From assembly GCA_035555595.1 (NCBI GenBank), contig DATMGK010000094.1, forward strand, positions 23,220 to 87,219: 64,000 nt of DNA, read 5' to 3'. The stretch comes from Croceibacterium_A sp035555595 (lineage in GTDB: Bacteria; Pseudomonadota; Alphaproteobacteria; Sphingomonadales; Sphingomonadaceae). Below, in pieces: positions 17,005-26,039 of the stretch. Position 1 is the first letter of the stretch. Each line of letters opens with the position of its first letter. The position numbers were made by a program, and so were the translations under genes. The notes beneath the pieces were generated by a model. The model made no database searches and had not been told where the DNA came from. It saw only the letters and a list, made by a program, of their open reading frames with translations.

Positions 17005-17328
17005 CTAAGATTTTGCCGGAATCTTGTCGAACTCCGCCTGGATCTCCGCCAGCTTTTCATCGCTGAGAATGGTTTCGAACTGCTGGATAGCCTTCAGTGT
17101 CAGGTCGCGGCCCGAGGTCTGGAACAGGTTGTTGGCCCAGACCGTCGGTATGAGCTTTTGCAGAACCGCGGCGGCCGCGGGGTCGTCGATCAGGGTGCCG
17201 ACCAGAGTTTCGGTGACCGAATAATGCGTGGGTTGCGGAGCGGCCTGCGCTGATGCCGGCGCGTGCAGGACGGGCAGGGCAGTACCGGCCAGGATGGCCA
17301 TTGCGAACGCGATCCGGATTGTGTGCAT
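17005..17328 (-). CDS. Small exported protein of unknown function
   Basis: 107 residues from the ATG at 17328 (GGGAGAG 4-5 nt upstream). Sec signal peptide with cleavage near ASAQA (about residue 28), leaving an ~80-residue helical mature protein containing THYSVTETLVGTLIDDP and the segment LKAIQQFETILSDEKLAEIQ. No cysteines or metal motifs. It is the last gene of the ring-cleavage operon (21-bp gap after the FAH-family gene) and the only one with an export signal. I do not recognise the family; a periplasmic binding or stabilising role for the operon's substrate is only a guess. Confidence 0.6.
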   Translation of the reverse strand: MHTIRIAFAMAILAGTALPVLHAPASAQAAPQPTHYSVTETLVGTLIDDPAAAAVLQKLIPTVWANNLFQTSGRDLTLKAIQQFETILSDEKLAEIQAEFDKIPAKS

Positions 17329-17352
17329 CAAACTCTCCCTTGTTGATTTGCC

Positions 17353-18330
17353 TTAACTGGCTGTTTGGTATTGGGCCCGGGCGACAGCCTGATCGATCGT
17401 GCCGAAGATTGGCCAGCCGTCGGCCGTGATTGCCTGCATTCGACACCGATCGCCAAACCGCATGAACGGCGTCGCGGGCTGGCCGTCCGCGATAATCTCG
17501 ATCGCGCGCCGTTCGGAAATGCAGCTTGAGCCAACTTCGCGATAATTGGCATTGGCCACGGTGCCCGAGCCTATGATCGTGCCGGCCGCAAGGTCGCGGG
17601 TTGCGGCGGCGTGGGCTACGAGTTCGTGAAAACCATAAGCCATTTCGCATCCATTGGCGTTGCCGAACCGTTCGCCGTTCCAGTCTATCGCCAGATCAAG
17701 ACAAACCCGGCCATCGCGCCATCCATCGCCCAAATCCTCAGGAGTGACGGCAAAGGGGGCCATCGAGCAGGCGGGCTTGGCCTGTACCCAGCCGAAGCCC
17801 GTCTTCATCTCTGGCACCGCCAGCGTGCGTAGCGACCAGTCGTTGATCTGTACCACGAGCTTGATGTGCCCAATCGCCTGGTCCGCGCTGGTCCCCATCG
17901 GCACGGCATCGACGATCACGCCGAATTCTCCCTCGAAATCGATGCCGTGGGCTTCGTCGGGAAACGGGGCGGGTTCGAACGGGCCGAGAAAACGATCGGA
18001 GATGCCCTGGTACATCAGCGGCTTGTCGTGCTCGATGTGCGCGGTCGCGAACGCCACTTGCATCAGGTCGGCGTGGGTCTGGAAAGCAGATCCATCGAGC
18101 CATTGCCAGGTCCGTGGGAGCGGCGCGCGCAGCATCGATTGATCGAGTAGCGTTCCATCGTGATCAACGTCTGTTGCCACAGCCCGGAGATCGATCTCAG
18201 CGGCGGACCAGTCGCTGATCGCGGTCAGCAGGTTCGGCCAGCGTGGATGGTGCTTCCCGCGCGAGCTGTCCCTTGAAACGATCAACAATTCGCCATCGGG
18301 CGTCCCGTTGTCGAAAGTGGCGAGTCTCAC
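17353..18330 (-). CDS. Fumarylacetoacetate hydrolase (FAH) family enzyme
   Basis: 325-residue cytoplasmic enzyme of the FAH fold, which hydrolyses C-C bonds in acylpyruvates or acts as a decarboxylase/hydratase late in aromatic pathways. The metal-binding signature GIDFEGEFGVIVD (acidic residues about 131-135) and the later acidic residue in VVQINDWSLR (about 164) are present, as is the conserved C-terminal GTIIGSGTVANAN. It starts with GTG at 18330, overlapping the cupin stop (GTGA), so it is translationally coupled. In the operon it would process the product of ring cleavage or of the upstream C-C hydrolase. Confidence 0.88.
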   Translation of the reverse strand: MRLATFDNGTPDGELLIVSRDSSRGKHHPRWPNLLTAISDWSAAEIDLRAVATDVDHDGTLLDQSMLRAPLPRTWQWLDGSAFQTHADLMQVAFATAHIEHDKPLMYQGISDRFLGPFEPAPFPDEAHGIDFEGEFGVIVDAVPMGTSADQAIGHIKLVVQINDWSLRTLAVPEMKTGFGWVQAKPACSMAPFAVTPEDLGDGWRDGRVCLDLAIDWNGERFGNANGCEMAYGFHELVAHAAATRDLAAGTIIGSGTVANANYREVGSSCISERRAIEIIADGQPATPFMRFGDRCRMQAITADGWPIFGTIDQAVARAQYQTAS

Positions 18331-18896
18331 CGTTGGAGCCCGTCTTCGTACACGCCATCGATCAGGATGAACGCAATGCGGCAGTTTTGGCCCGACCGGT
18401 TGGCCCAGCCGTGGTTGGTTCCGCGCTGGATGACGATGTCCCCCGCGCGTACAACCGTTTCTCCGATGTCGAGGATCAGGGTCAGTTCCCCCTCCAGCAC
18501 GATGCCGTAGTCGACGCTTTCGGTACGGTGCATCATGTGGTGCCGCGAACTGCCATCATCCGAGTGCGAGGATGCTTCGCCCGCACCGACCTCTGCGAAA
18601 TGGGCTTTCACTTCCTCGACCGACATTTCCGCCAGGCGATGATCCTCGGGCGGGATGTCGAGCACGCGGATGCGCGTACCGTTCCGTGGTGGCACGAGAT
18701 TGATGCCATCCTCGGGCGGTTCGCCCGAAGCGCGGTCGATCCGGGCCGGCGTTTCGCGCGTATTCCACACTTCGTGGAACAGCGGGCCAATCTCCCCCCC
18801 GATGCGCACCACGCGTGGCGCGGCGCCATCTTCCTGGATCACCGCCTGCCCGTGTTCGTCGTGTCCGGTAACGATGCGGCGAACGGCTTTTGTCAT
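18327..18896 (-). CDS. Cupin-domain protein
   Basis: 189 residues. The C-terminal half holds a cupin: RHHMMHRTESVDYGIVLEGE (histidines in the first cupin motif), then GDIVIQRGTNHGWANRSG (second motif). The N-terminal ~90 residues are less conserved and contain RIVTGHDEHGQAV. Similar stand-alone cupins occur in aromatic degradation operons as isomerases, decarboxylases or metal-dependent lyases, but the reaction here cannot be read from sequence. It overlaps both neighbours by 4 bp (ATGA and GTGA), so it is an integral part of the pathway operon. Confidence 0.8.
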   Translation of the reverse strand: MTKAVRRIVTGHDEHGQAVIQEDGAAPRVVRIGGEIGPLFHEVWNTRETPARIDRASGEPPEDGINLVPPRNGTRIRVLDIPPEDHRLAEMSVEEVKAHFAEVGAGEASSHSDDGSSRHHMMHRTESVDYGIVLEGELTLILDIGETVVRAGDIVIQRGTNHGWANRSGQNCRIAFILIDGVYEDGLQR

Positions 18897-20050
18897 CCGG
18901 TTGATCCTCCCAGCGTCTCGGCGAACCAGTCCGCGATGTAGTCACGCCCATAGCTCATGTTGTCGGCGCCGACGTGCTCGACCCCGCCTTCGCGATCGGT
19001 GAAAATCCTGAGTTCCCGCCGTGGCGAGTTGACCAACTGGCCATAGGTGCGATCGGCATATCCGACGGCGATCTGCCGGTCCCTTGCCCCATGCGTTACG
19101 AGGAAAGGCACGCGAATGCGTGAGAGGTGCCCCTCCAGCGTCATCGAAGCTGACTTTGCGAGAAAATCGTCCATGTCGCTCGCACCGAAGGCCCAAAAGA
19201 CATGGGACCAGTAGTGCGGCACGGGGTTCTCTCCTTCACGGCGGATGCGGGCTTGCTGCACCTCGGCCCAGTCGTGATTGGCCCCCCAGACCGCTCCGCT
19301 CGCAAAACGTGGTTCGTAGGCGACGGCGCGAGGGGCGAAATGCCCCCCCAGTGAAATGCCGGTCATTCCGATCCGCGCGCGATCCACGTCCGGCTGTTGC
19401 TCCAGCCAATCGACCGCGCGACTGGCCCAGTTCTCGGAATGCGGATCGACCGGCAGGCTCTGAAGCCGCAGCGCTTCCCCGCTGCCGGGCTGATCGACGC
19501 AGAGGGTGGAGATGCCGCGCCGGGCAAGCGCCTCTGGTAGCCGCGACCAGTAGAGCAACTCCTTCGAGCTATCGAGGCCATTGCAATAGACGACCGCCGG
19601 TTTCTGGTTCCCACCCGGCGCTCGGGTCCAGAGCGCAGGCATTGTTCCCTGTGCCAGAGGAATCTCGACCCGCTCGCGGTTAATCCTGCCCAGTTTGGTC
19701 GAGCGATCGAACAGGGTGCGGGCGCGCAGGTAGGTTGCCTCTCGTCCGGCCGAACCCTGTCGCTGCATGCGCTCTGCCACCAGAAGATAGAGCGAAGCCC
19801 GTTCAAGCTTGTCGGAGGCGGAGAACCCACGGCCGCCAGCCTCGTCCTCCTCCGCCAGTTCTATCAGGGTGTCGGCCTTGGCGACCCATCGCGCCATGAA
19901 TTCCGGCGTGCCCGTGTCGGCCCCGCTGGCCGCCGCATCCAGAAGCGGTTGGCACATGTCGACGATCTCGCCGATCCTGCCGCCGCTCTCCAGCGCCATA
20001 GCGACCGAGAGGTTCCAGATGTAGTTCGGGAAGTATTCAAACAGGGCCAT
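18893..20050 (-). CDS. Alpha/beta hydrolase, C-C bond hydrolase type
   Basis: 385 residues. The N-terminal ~130 residues form a helical cap (ALFEYFPNYIWN, DKLERASLYLLVAERM), the rest is an alpha/beta-hydrolase core. The predicted triad is Ser233 in TGISLGGH, Asp324 in THGARDRQI and His359 in GVEHVG. The size and cap resemble 2,6-dihydroxypseudooxynicotine hydrolase and FrsA-like enzymes, which cleave C-C bonds of beta-diketone-like intermediates. Its place between an extradiol dioxygenase and an FAH-family gene supports a C-C hydrolase in a meta-type pathway. Overlaps the cupin start by 4 bp; 6 bp after the dioxygenase stop. Confidence 0.82.
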   Translation of the reverse strand: MALFEYFPNYIWNLSVAMALESGGRIGEIVDMCQPLLDAAASGADTGTPEFMARWVAKADTLIELAEEDEAGGRGFSASDKLERASLYLLVAERMQRQGSAGREATYLRARTLFDRSTKLGRINRERVEIPLAQGTMPALWTRAPGGNQKPAVVYCNGLDSSKELLYWSRLPEALARRGISTLCVDQPGSGEALRLQSLPVDPHSENWASRAVDWLEQQPDVDRARIGMTGISLGGHFAPRAVAYEPRFASGAVWGANHDWAEVQQARIRREGENPVPHYWSHVFWAFGASDMDDFLAKSASMTLEGHLSRIRVPFLVTHGARDRQIAVGYADRTYGQLVNSPRRELRIFTDREGGVEHVGADNMSYGRDYIADWFAETLGGSTG

Positions 20051-20056
20051 GAGGGT

Positions 20057-20959
20057 TTATACGTCCGCGGGTTGGAACAGGCAGGGATCCGGGGCCGGAT
20101 GCGGCATGGCTTGCGGCCCGCCCACGCCGATGCCCCACTGGTCCATAACCCTCGGGCCCGGTGGGTGGACGACGGGTTGGTGAGTTTCGAAATCCACCTC
20201 TTCGAGTTCTGCCGTATATTCGACTGCGAAGCCGTTCGGGGTGGTGAAGTAGCTGAAAGCATTATTCCCGGCCTTGTGCCGCCCCGGACCCCAGCGCAGT
20301 TCGGTACCGCGCTGTCTGAGCCGGCTGGCCCCGCACATCATGTCGTCCACGCCCAGCATGTCATAGGCTACATGGTTTAGGCAGGGCGGGCCGGGGAGGA
20401 TCGCCAGCCGGTGGTGGGCGGAGTTGCAGCGCAGGAAGCACATGAAGTCGCCAAGCCAATCCGACACGCGAAAGCCCAAGACGTCGCAGAAGAACTTCAC
20501 CGCCGCCTGATGGTCGGGCGAATGCAGCACGATGTGGCTGATCTTGACCGGCAGGCCTTCCCAGCGTTTCATCGTCCGCTTCTCAAGCGGCTCCACCGCG
20601 GCCGACACCTCGAACGGGAGGCCATCGGGAGAGAAGAAGCGGAAGCCATAGCCACCGCCCGGCGCCTGCAGTTCCTGCGGAGAATGTATTATGCGGCAGC
20701 CCGCCGCTGAAACGTTTGAATGAAGTGCATCGACATCGCCCCGGCTTTGCGTGGCAAGCGCAATCACTTCGACATGGTTCGTGTCCGATTTGTGCAGGCG
20801 GACGACATGATGCTCGTCAGCGCCTTGTGCCTTGAACCAGCCTAGGCCATCTTCGGCCGCGACTTCGATCAGGCCCCAGTCCTCGGCATAGAAGCGCCGT
20901 TCGGCATCGAAGTCCTCGACCCCATAGCCGACGTAGCGAATTTCGGTGATGCGGCTCAT
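20057..20959 (-). CDS. Extradiol ring-cleavage dioxygenase (VOC / type I)
   Basis: 300-residue two-module vicinal-oxygen-chelate protein. The C-terminal module carries the Fe(II) ligand triad in the expected places: His142 (KISHIVLHS), His196 (CLNHVAYD) and Glu247 (GFAVEYTAE). The N-terminal module (VGYGVEDFDAERRFY) lacks the ligands, as in BphC-type dioxygenases. It would open a catecholic ring next to the diol using O2. The FAD monooxygenase gene immediately upstream (11-bp gap) could make that diol. The substrate is unknown; residues around the pocket differ from those of classic 2,3-dihydroxybiphenyl dioxygenases. Confidence 0.87.
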   Translation of the reverse strand: MSRITEIRYVGYGVEDFDAERRFYAEDWGLIEVAAEDGLGWFKAQGADEHHVVRLHKSDTNHVEVIALATQSRGDVDALHSNVSAAGCRIIHSPQELQAPGGGYGFRFFSPDGLPFEVSAAVEPLEKRTMKRWEGLPVKISHIVLHSPDHQAAVKFFCDVLGFRVSDWLGDFMCFLRCNSAHHRLAILPGPPCLNHVAYDMLGVDDMMCGASRLRQRGTELRWGPGRHKAGNNAFSYFTTPNGFAVEYTAELEEVDFETHQPVVHPPGPRVMDQWGIGVGGPQAMPHPAPDPCLFQPADV

Positions 20960-20970
20960 CGGTCGGCTCC

Positions 20971-22077
20971 TCAGATCGGCTGGGCGGTGACTTCGAACAT
21001 CGCCGCGGTCGCTTTGGCATTATCGATCAAAGGACCCTGGCCCAGCTGCCCTCGACAGATCGCCAGCGATTGCTCGATGATATAGCGGCAACGTTCGAAG
21101 CGCCGTTCGCGATAGGCGGTGAAGGCGTCAGCCGGGGTGTCGTGGCGACCGATCTCCTCGGCCAGTACGATGGCATCCTCGATTGCCATACCGGCTCCCT
21201 GCCCAAGATGCGGCGTGCTCGCATGTACGGCATCGCCGAGCAGCACTGTCCTGCCCTTGTGCCAGGCCCCTTCGACCAGAAGCGTTTCCAGCGGTCGGTA
21301 GACTACCTCCGCATCGTCAACGATCTGTTCGGCTAGACTGGCCAGAGGTGAGGGTACTTTTGATCGCATCACTCGAGCCAGACCCTCCTGGCGATAGCGC
21401 GGATTTCCCGGCTCTGGCGTAGTCAGGTAGAGGTACATCAGGCTGTCGCTGATCGGTACGAGCCCGGCGCCGATCGGACCGTTATAGACATGGAGCGAAT
21501 CCAGATCGGCCGGCCTTGGCAGGTTGAAGCGCCACACCGCCTGACCAGTGAAGTGCGGTTCAGGTGCTTCAGGGAAAAGTTCGCGCCGTGTTTGCGAATG
21601 GATGCCATCGGCTCCAACGACGATGTCGAAGGCCCCGCGCGTTCCGTCGGAGAAGCGAACATCCACCTCATGGCCCCGGTCGGCGATTTCCTGCGCGGTG
21701 ATGCCCAGCAGTACCTTTGCCCCGGCCTGTCTGGTCCGGTCGGCAAGCACGCGCTGTAAAGCGCGCCTGCCTATGCCGACATTGGCCGGACATGCTGCCA
21801 CCAGTCGATGAGAGGGGACTTTGGCTACCAGAGTCCCGTCGGGCGCATGCACCTCCACGAAATCGAACCCGACTGCCGCTGAAAGATAATCGTTGAGCAG
21901 GCCGAGTTGGTCCATCGCCCGCAGCACGTTGCCCTGCTGAATGATGCCGACACCATAGACGGTCCACTCGGGATCGCGCTCGATCACGGTCACCTGATGG
22001 CCGCGGGCGCGCAGGGCTATAGCTGAAGTAAGCCCGCCGATCCCTCCGCCGATTATCAGAATGTCCAGGTCGCGCAT
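20971..22077 (-). CDS. FAD-dependent aromatic monooxygenase
   Basis: 368-residue class A flavoprotein hydroxylase (salicylate/6-hydroxynicotinate hydroxylase type). The dinucleotide-binding GGGIGGLTSA is at residues 10-19, the NAD(P)H/FAD DG motif at about 155 (DIVVGADGIHSQTR), and the FAD ribityl GD motif at about 285 (TVLLGDAVHASTPHLGQG). It is the first gene of the operon and would hydroxylate, or oxidatively decarboxylate, the aromatic substrate to a diol for the downstream dioxygenase. It is divergent from a LysR regulator across an 85-bp spacer containing a 21-bp palindrome. Confidence 0.88.
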   Translation of the reverse strand: MRDLDILIIGGGIGGLTSAIALRARGHQVTVIERDPEWTVYGVGIIQQGNVLRAMDQLGLLNDYLSAAVGFDFVEVHAPDGTLVAKVPSHRLVAACPANVGIGRRALQRVLADRTRQAGAKVLLGITAQEIADRGHEVDVRFSDGTRGAFDIVVGADGIHSQTRRELFPEAPEPHFTGQAVWRFNLPRPADLDSLHVYNGPIGAGLVPISDSLMYLYLTTPEPGNPRYRQEGLARVMRSKVPSPLASLAEQIVDDAEVVYRPLETLLVEGAWHKGRTVLLGDAVHASTPHLGQGAGMAIEDAIVLAEEIGRHDTPADAFTAYRERRFERCRYIIEQSLAICRGQLGQGPLIDNAKATAAMFEVTAQPI

Positions 22078-22119
22078 CGATCCTCCGCCAGAGAAAATTG
22101 CATTCAGGGATCAATCGGT

Positions 22120-22140
22120 CCAACTCATAGAATGAGTTGG
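22120..22140. promoter_or_regulatory. 21-bp perfect palindromic operator for the LysR regulator
   Basis: CCAACTCAT (22120-22128) and ATGAGTTGG (22132-22140) are perfect inverted arms around AGA, in the spacer between the monooxygenase and LysR genes. This is the typical placement and form of a LysR-type recognition site. It begins 23 bp upstream of the regulator's start and 43 bp upstream of the operon's first codon, so it could serve both autoregulation and operon activation. Confidence 0.75.
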
Positions 22141-22162
22141 TTATCATCACTGGAATTGATGG

Positions 22163-23059
22163 ATGCGCCTCGGCAAATTTGACCTGAACCTGCTCGTCGC
22201 GCTCGATGTTCTGATCCAGGAACGCAACGTCACGCGATCGGCACGGCGCCTTAATGTTACGCAATCGGCGATGAGCGCTTCATTGAAGAGACTGCGTGAG
22301 GCCCTCGGCGATCCGATCCTTGTACAGCATGGAAAGGCCATGATGCCGACGCCTTATGCGCTGTCATTGGCGAAGGAGGTTTCGGATACGCTGGCGTCGC
22401 TGCGACGGTTGATCAAACCGAGCGAGAGCTTCGATCCCGCGATAGCGACGCGGGTCTTCCGCATTGCAGCCTCTGACTATATCGCCACCGTTCTGCTGGC
22501 GCCGTTACTCGCGCTGCTGGAGCGCGAGGCGCCCGGCATCAGACTGGAGATATCCCTCCCGACCGACGATACCGCCGGACAATTGGCAAAGGGCGATTTC
22601 GACCTGGTGCTCACGCCCGAAGATTTCATCGAACTAGACCACCCCGCCGACCTGCTGTTCGAGGAAGCGCATGTCGTGGTCGGCTGTCAGCACAATCCAC
22701 TCCTTGCCGGTCCGCTTACCGTGGAGGGCTTCGCCTCCGCCGGGCATGTCGCTGTCAGGATCGACGGGCGCAACACCTACATCGACAATGAGCTCAACCG
22801 TCTCGGCCTCAGCAGGCGTGTGGAGGTGCATGCGCCCTCCTTCACTCAGGCGCCATGGCTGCTGCCGGGCACGCGGCGGATCGCCCTCATGCATGCACGC
22901 CTGGCCCAAATCATGGCGCCCGTGCTGGGCCTGCGCATTGTAAGCCTGCCCTTCGAGGTGCCGATGATGAGGGAGATGATGCAATTCCATTCCGGCCGCC
23001 GCGCTGATGACGGCTTGATCTGGCTGCGGAGCAAATTGCGGAATTTGGCCAGCGCGTGA
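22163..23059 (+). CDS. LysR-family regulator of the ring-cleavage operon
   Basis: 298 residues, the canonical length. The HTH (about residues 8-65) reads LNLLVALDVLIQERNVTRSA with MSASLKRLREALGDP; this N-terminal style (FDLNLLVALD) is that of the NodD/NahR/LinR subgroup, which responds to aromatic ligands. The effector domain begins near RVFRIAASDYIATVLLAPLL. It is divergent from the aromatic operon and shares the palindromic operator, so it most likely activates that operon in response to the substrate or an intermediate. Confidence 0.9.
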   Translation: MRLGKFDLNLLVALDVLIQERNVTRSARRLNVTQSAMSASLKRLREALGDPILVQHGKAMMPTPYALSLAKEVSDTLASLRRLIKPSESFDPAIATRVFRIAASDYIATVLLAPLLALLEREAPGIRLEISLPTDDTAGQLAKGDFDLVLTPEDFIELDHPADLLFEEAHVVVGCQHNPLLAGPLTVEGFASAGHVAVRIDGRNTYIDNELNRLGLSRRVEVHAPSFTQAPWLLPGTRRIALMHARLAQIMAPVLGLRIVSLPFEVPMMREMMQFHSGRRADDGLIWLRSKLRNLASA

Positions 23060-23199
23060 TTTAGATCCCTCATCGATTTGCAGGCTTCTTCCGCCTTCTG
23101 CCTTTCGACCGCTTGGCAAAGAAAATCTCTCGTTTCATAATCCTCCGCAAAACAAAAATAGGAGGGACTCATCGTCCCCGGAGAGGGAGAGATTCGGCC

Positions 23200-25914
23200 A
23201 TGCGTAAACGCGTTCGCCTGTTTATTTACACTAGCCTCGTTCCTGCTTCCCTGCTGCTCGCCATGGGAGCCGGCGCCGCCGCGCAGGATCACGCGGATCA
23301 CGCCAGCATGGCGATGGATCTTGATGCTCCGGCCGCGATGATGCGGACCGTGAAGTGGTCGGATGCCTCGGCATGGCCATCTGGCAAGGTGCCCGCGGCT
23401 GGCGAGGAAGTGACTATTCCGCGCGGGACCGTGATGGTGCTCGACGTCAGCCCCCCGGCGCTGCGCAGCATTACCGTGCAGGGCAAACTGACTTTCGCCG
23501 ATGAGCGCGATCTGGAACTCGCTACGGACTGGATCTACGTCTCCGGCGGCGAGGTGCAGATCGGCACCGAGGCCAGCCCGTTCCAGCACAACGCCACGAT
23601 CACGCTGACTGATACCGTGCCGGGTGAGGACATCAACACCATGGGCGACCGCGGCATCATGCTGTTGCGCGGCACGCTCAACATGCACGGCAACCGCGAT
23701 CATGCCTGGAGCAAGCTGGCCAAGACAGCCGAGAAGGGCGCCAGCAGCATCGAGGTGCTCGATGCGTCCCAATGGCGCGCGGGCGACGAGATCGTGCTCG
23801 CATCGACCGACTTCAATCCGCGTCAGGCCGAACGCCGGACGATCACCCGTGTGAGCGGCAACACGATCAGCTTCGCCGAGCCGCTGGAATACATGCACTA
23901 TGGCGAGATCACCTTCGGCGTCGACGAGCGCGGCGAAGTCGGCCTGCTGACCCGTAACATCAAGATTCAGGCGTCCGAGGATGCAGCGGAAAGCTACCTC
24001 GGCGGCCATATCATGGCGATGGCCGGGTCGAAGGTTTATGTCGACGGGGTGGAACTCCACCGCATGGGCCAGCATCTCACCCTCGCGCGGTACCCGGTGC
24101 ATTTCCACCTGCTTGGCGAAGGCACCGGCATGTACGTCAAGAACGCGGCGATTCACGACACCTACAACCGCTGCGTGACGGTGCACGGCACCAACAACCT
24201 GCGTGTGGAGAACAACGTAACCTACAACACCGTGGGCCACTGCTTCTTCATGGAAGACGGGATCGAGCACGGCAACGAGTTCATCAGAAACGTGGCCATC
24301 CAGACCAAGTGTCATCCGACACTGGACTGCGTGCCCACCAATCTCGCCGCCAACGGAGAGATAGACGCGAAGTATGCGGATCGCGCGGCTTTCAGGGAAG
24401 CGAGCTTCCACGGCGGAAACACCCTGCTGCCCTCCGACAACACGGTGGCGTCTTTCTGGATCACCAACCCGGACAACAGCTATATAGACAACGTTGCGGC
24501 CGGTTCCGATCAGGTCGGCTTCTGGCTGTCGATCCCGGAACACCCCAATGGCGCCTTCCTGGGTACGGAGGTCAGCCTCAACACCTGGCCGCGCCGTACG
24601 CCGCTGCGCGTATTCAGGGGTAACGTGGCCCATTCCAACTTCGACGGGTTTCTGATCGACCGGCACATCGACCAGGACAACACGTTCGGGCTGGCCTCCA
24701 TTCCGCTGCTGCCTTTGAAAGATCCCACCGATCTGGAGAGCGAAGTGCTGGAGACGCACTTCGAGAACCTGACCGCCTACAAGAACCGCAATGGCGGTCT
24801 CTGGGGGCGGGGTGACCTTTACGTGTACAGCAACATGAAACTGGCGGACAACGCCATCGGCATGACACAGGCCGCCGGCGATATCGGCAGCCTGCCGTTC
24901 AGTTCACGGCTGGTCGATGCGCTGGTCGTGGGTGAGACCGACAATATCGGCAATCCCACGACGCCGGAGGAAGTGGCCTATGGCCGCAGCCTGCCCAAGC
25001 CCTCCATCCCGAACTTCCCGATCCGCGGCTACGAATATTACGATTATCGCGATGATGTGGTGAACACGACATTCGTGAATTTCCAGGACAACGATCGGAG
25101 GAAAACAGGCGCGCTGTCCTTCCTGCTATTCACAAGTGCGGGGCTCAGTACCGGAAGCACCATTAGCGGTGCAGAGTTCGTCAACGCCAAGCCGGTCTAT
25201 TTTCCGAAGTTCGATTCCCGGTTCGATAACGACAACCGCGGCGGCAACGCATATCGGACCCTGTCCTTCCGCGACCTGGACGGTTCGGTGACCGGTATCC
25301 CCGATTCCCAGGTCCTGCTCCACGACGGCGAAAATGACAGTGTCGCCACCGACGACAGCTGCGAGATTCATCCCAGTTGGAACGCTTCCGTGTGCACGGG
25401 CGATATCGGGCGCCTGAATCTCTCCGACAGCAGGGGCGAACTTCCAGCCGCAGTTGATCTGGAATCCCGCACCGCCCGATTTGCTCTGCTTGCCTCGCTC
25501 GGCCCCAATGCGCCGGACACGCCCCTCGTCCAGTCCCAGCGTGCAGCCCTGTTCTCTCGTCGTCCTCCGCAGGCGCCCATCGCGCTTGTTCGCAACGGCA
25601 AGGAATTCAAGATCTCCGGCGATCAGAGCACCGTGCGTGCCGGAACCGAGATTCAGGTCAAAACCGAAAGGCCGAAAGTCACTCTCAGCCTGGCCGAAAT
25701 GGATCAGGGCTCTTGGGTCATCTTTGAATTGCCAGGTTTTGCCAGTGCAGCCTCCGGGACGGAACAGGCCAGCATGGACGCCTTGCGCCAGGCGAAAGAC
25801 ACTTCCTATTTCAGGGACGGGAATACGCTCTGGGTCAAGCTGGTTGCCGGGGCTCCGATCATGTCGGTCATTCGCCCAACGGATCTGCAAGCCAGTATAG
25901 AAGTCAGCCGGTAA
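23200..25914 (+). CDS. Exported G8-domain / parallel beta-helix protein (CEMIP-like), copy A
   Basis: 904 residues from the ATG at 23200 (GAGAGGGAGAG upstream). A signal peptide ends near GAAAQ, followed by a short His-rich stretch (DHADHASMAMD). A G8 domain follows (about residues 45-170: WSDASAWPSGKVPAAGEEV, LDVSPPALRSITVQGKL), then a right-handed beta-helix region with ARYPVHFHLLGEG, NRCVTVHGTNNLRVENNV and NTVGHCFFMEDGIEHGNEF. The last stretch resembles animal CEMIP and TMEM2 beyond the G8 domain, including STFW/ASFWITNPDN-like and AAGS..GFW patterns. In animals these proteins bind or depolymerise hyaluronan; a polysaccharide-directed role in a bacterium is inference. Convergent with its paralogue at 26159. 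Confidence 0.85.
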   Translation: MRKRVRLFIYTSLVPASLLLAMGAGAAAQDHADHASMAMDLDAPAAMMRTVKWSDASAWPSGKVPAAGEEVTIPRGTVMVLDVSPPALRSITVQGKLTFADERDLELATDWIYVSGGEVQIGTEASPFQHNATITLTDTVPGEDINTMGDRGIMLLRGTLNMHGNRDHAWSKLAKTAEKGASSIEVLDASQWRAGDEIVLASTDFNPRQAERRTITRVSGNTISFAEPLEYMHYGEITFGVDERGEVGLLTRNIKIQASEDAAESYLGGHIMAMAGSKVYVDGVELHRMGQHLTLARYPVHFHLLGEGTGMYVKNAAIHDTYNRCVTVHGTNNLRVENNVTYNTVGHCFFMEDGIEHGNEFIRNVAIQTKCHPTLDCVPTNLAANGEIDAKYADRAAFREASFHGGNTLLPSDNTVASFWITNPDNSYIDNVAAGSDQVGFWLSIPEHPNGAFLGTEVSLNTWPRRTPLRVFRGNVAHSNFDGFLIDRHIDQDNTFGLASIPLLPLKDPTDLESEVLETHFENLTAYKNRNGGLWGRGDLYVYSNMKLADNAIGMTQAAGDIGSLPFSSRLVDALVVGETDNIGNPTTPEEVAYGRSLPKPSIPNFPIRGYEYYDYRDDVVNTTFVNFQDNDRRKTGALSFLLFTSAGLSTGSTISGAEFVNAKPVYFPKFDSRFDNDNRGGNAYRTLSFRDLDGSVTGIPDSQVLLHDGENDSVATDDSCEIHPSWNASVCTGDIGRLNLSDSRGELPAAVDLESRTARFALLASLGPNAPDTPLVQSQRAALFSRRPPQAPIALVRNGKEFKISGDQSTVRAGTEIQVKTERPKVTLSLAEMDQGSWVIFELPGFASAASGTEQASMDALRQAKDTSYFRDGNTLWVKLVAGAPIMSVIRPTDLQASIEVSR

Positions 25915-26039
25915 GATCGCGGCGGCTGACACCCCTACAGGTTCCCACGCTCGCTAGCATTTCCTCGACATCACGCAGGCTGGTAGAGAAGTGGAAGTAT
26001 GACCACACCGCCTCGGATCGTGTCTGGACTGACGCCACC

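Noticed and set aside
22846..24759. A 637-codon open frame antisense to LysR and G8 copy A
   Set aside because: It spans two clear genes on the other strand and an intergenic region, with a composition typical of a mirror frame and no recognisable motif.
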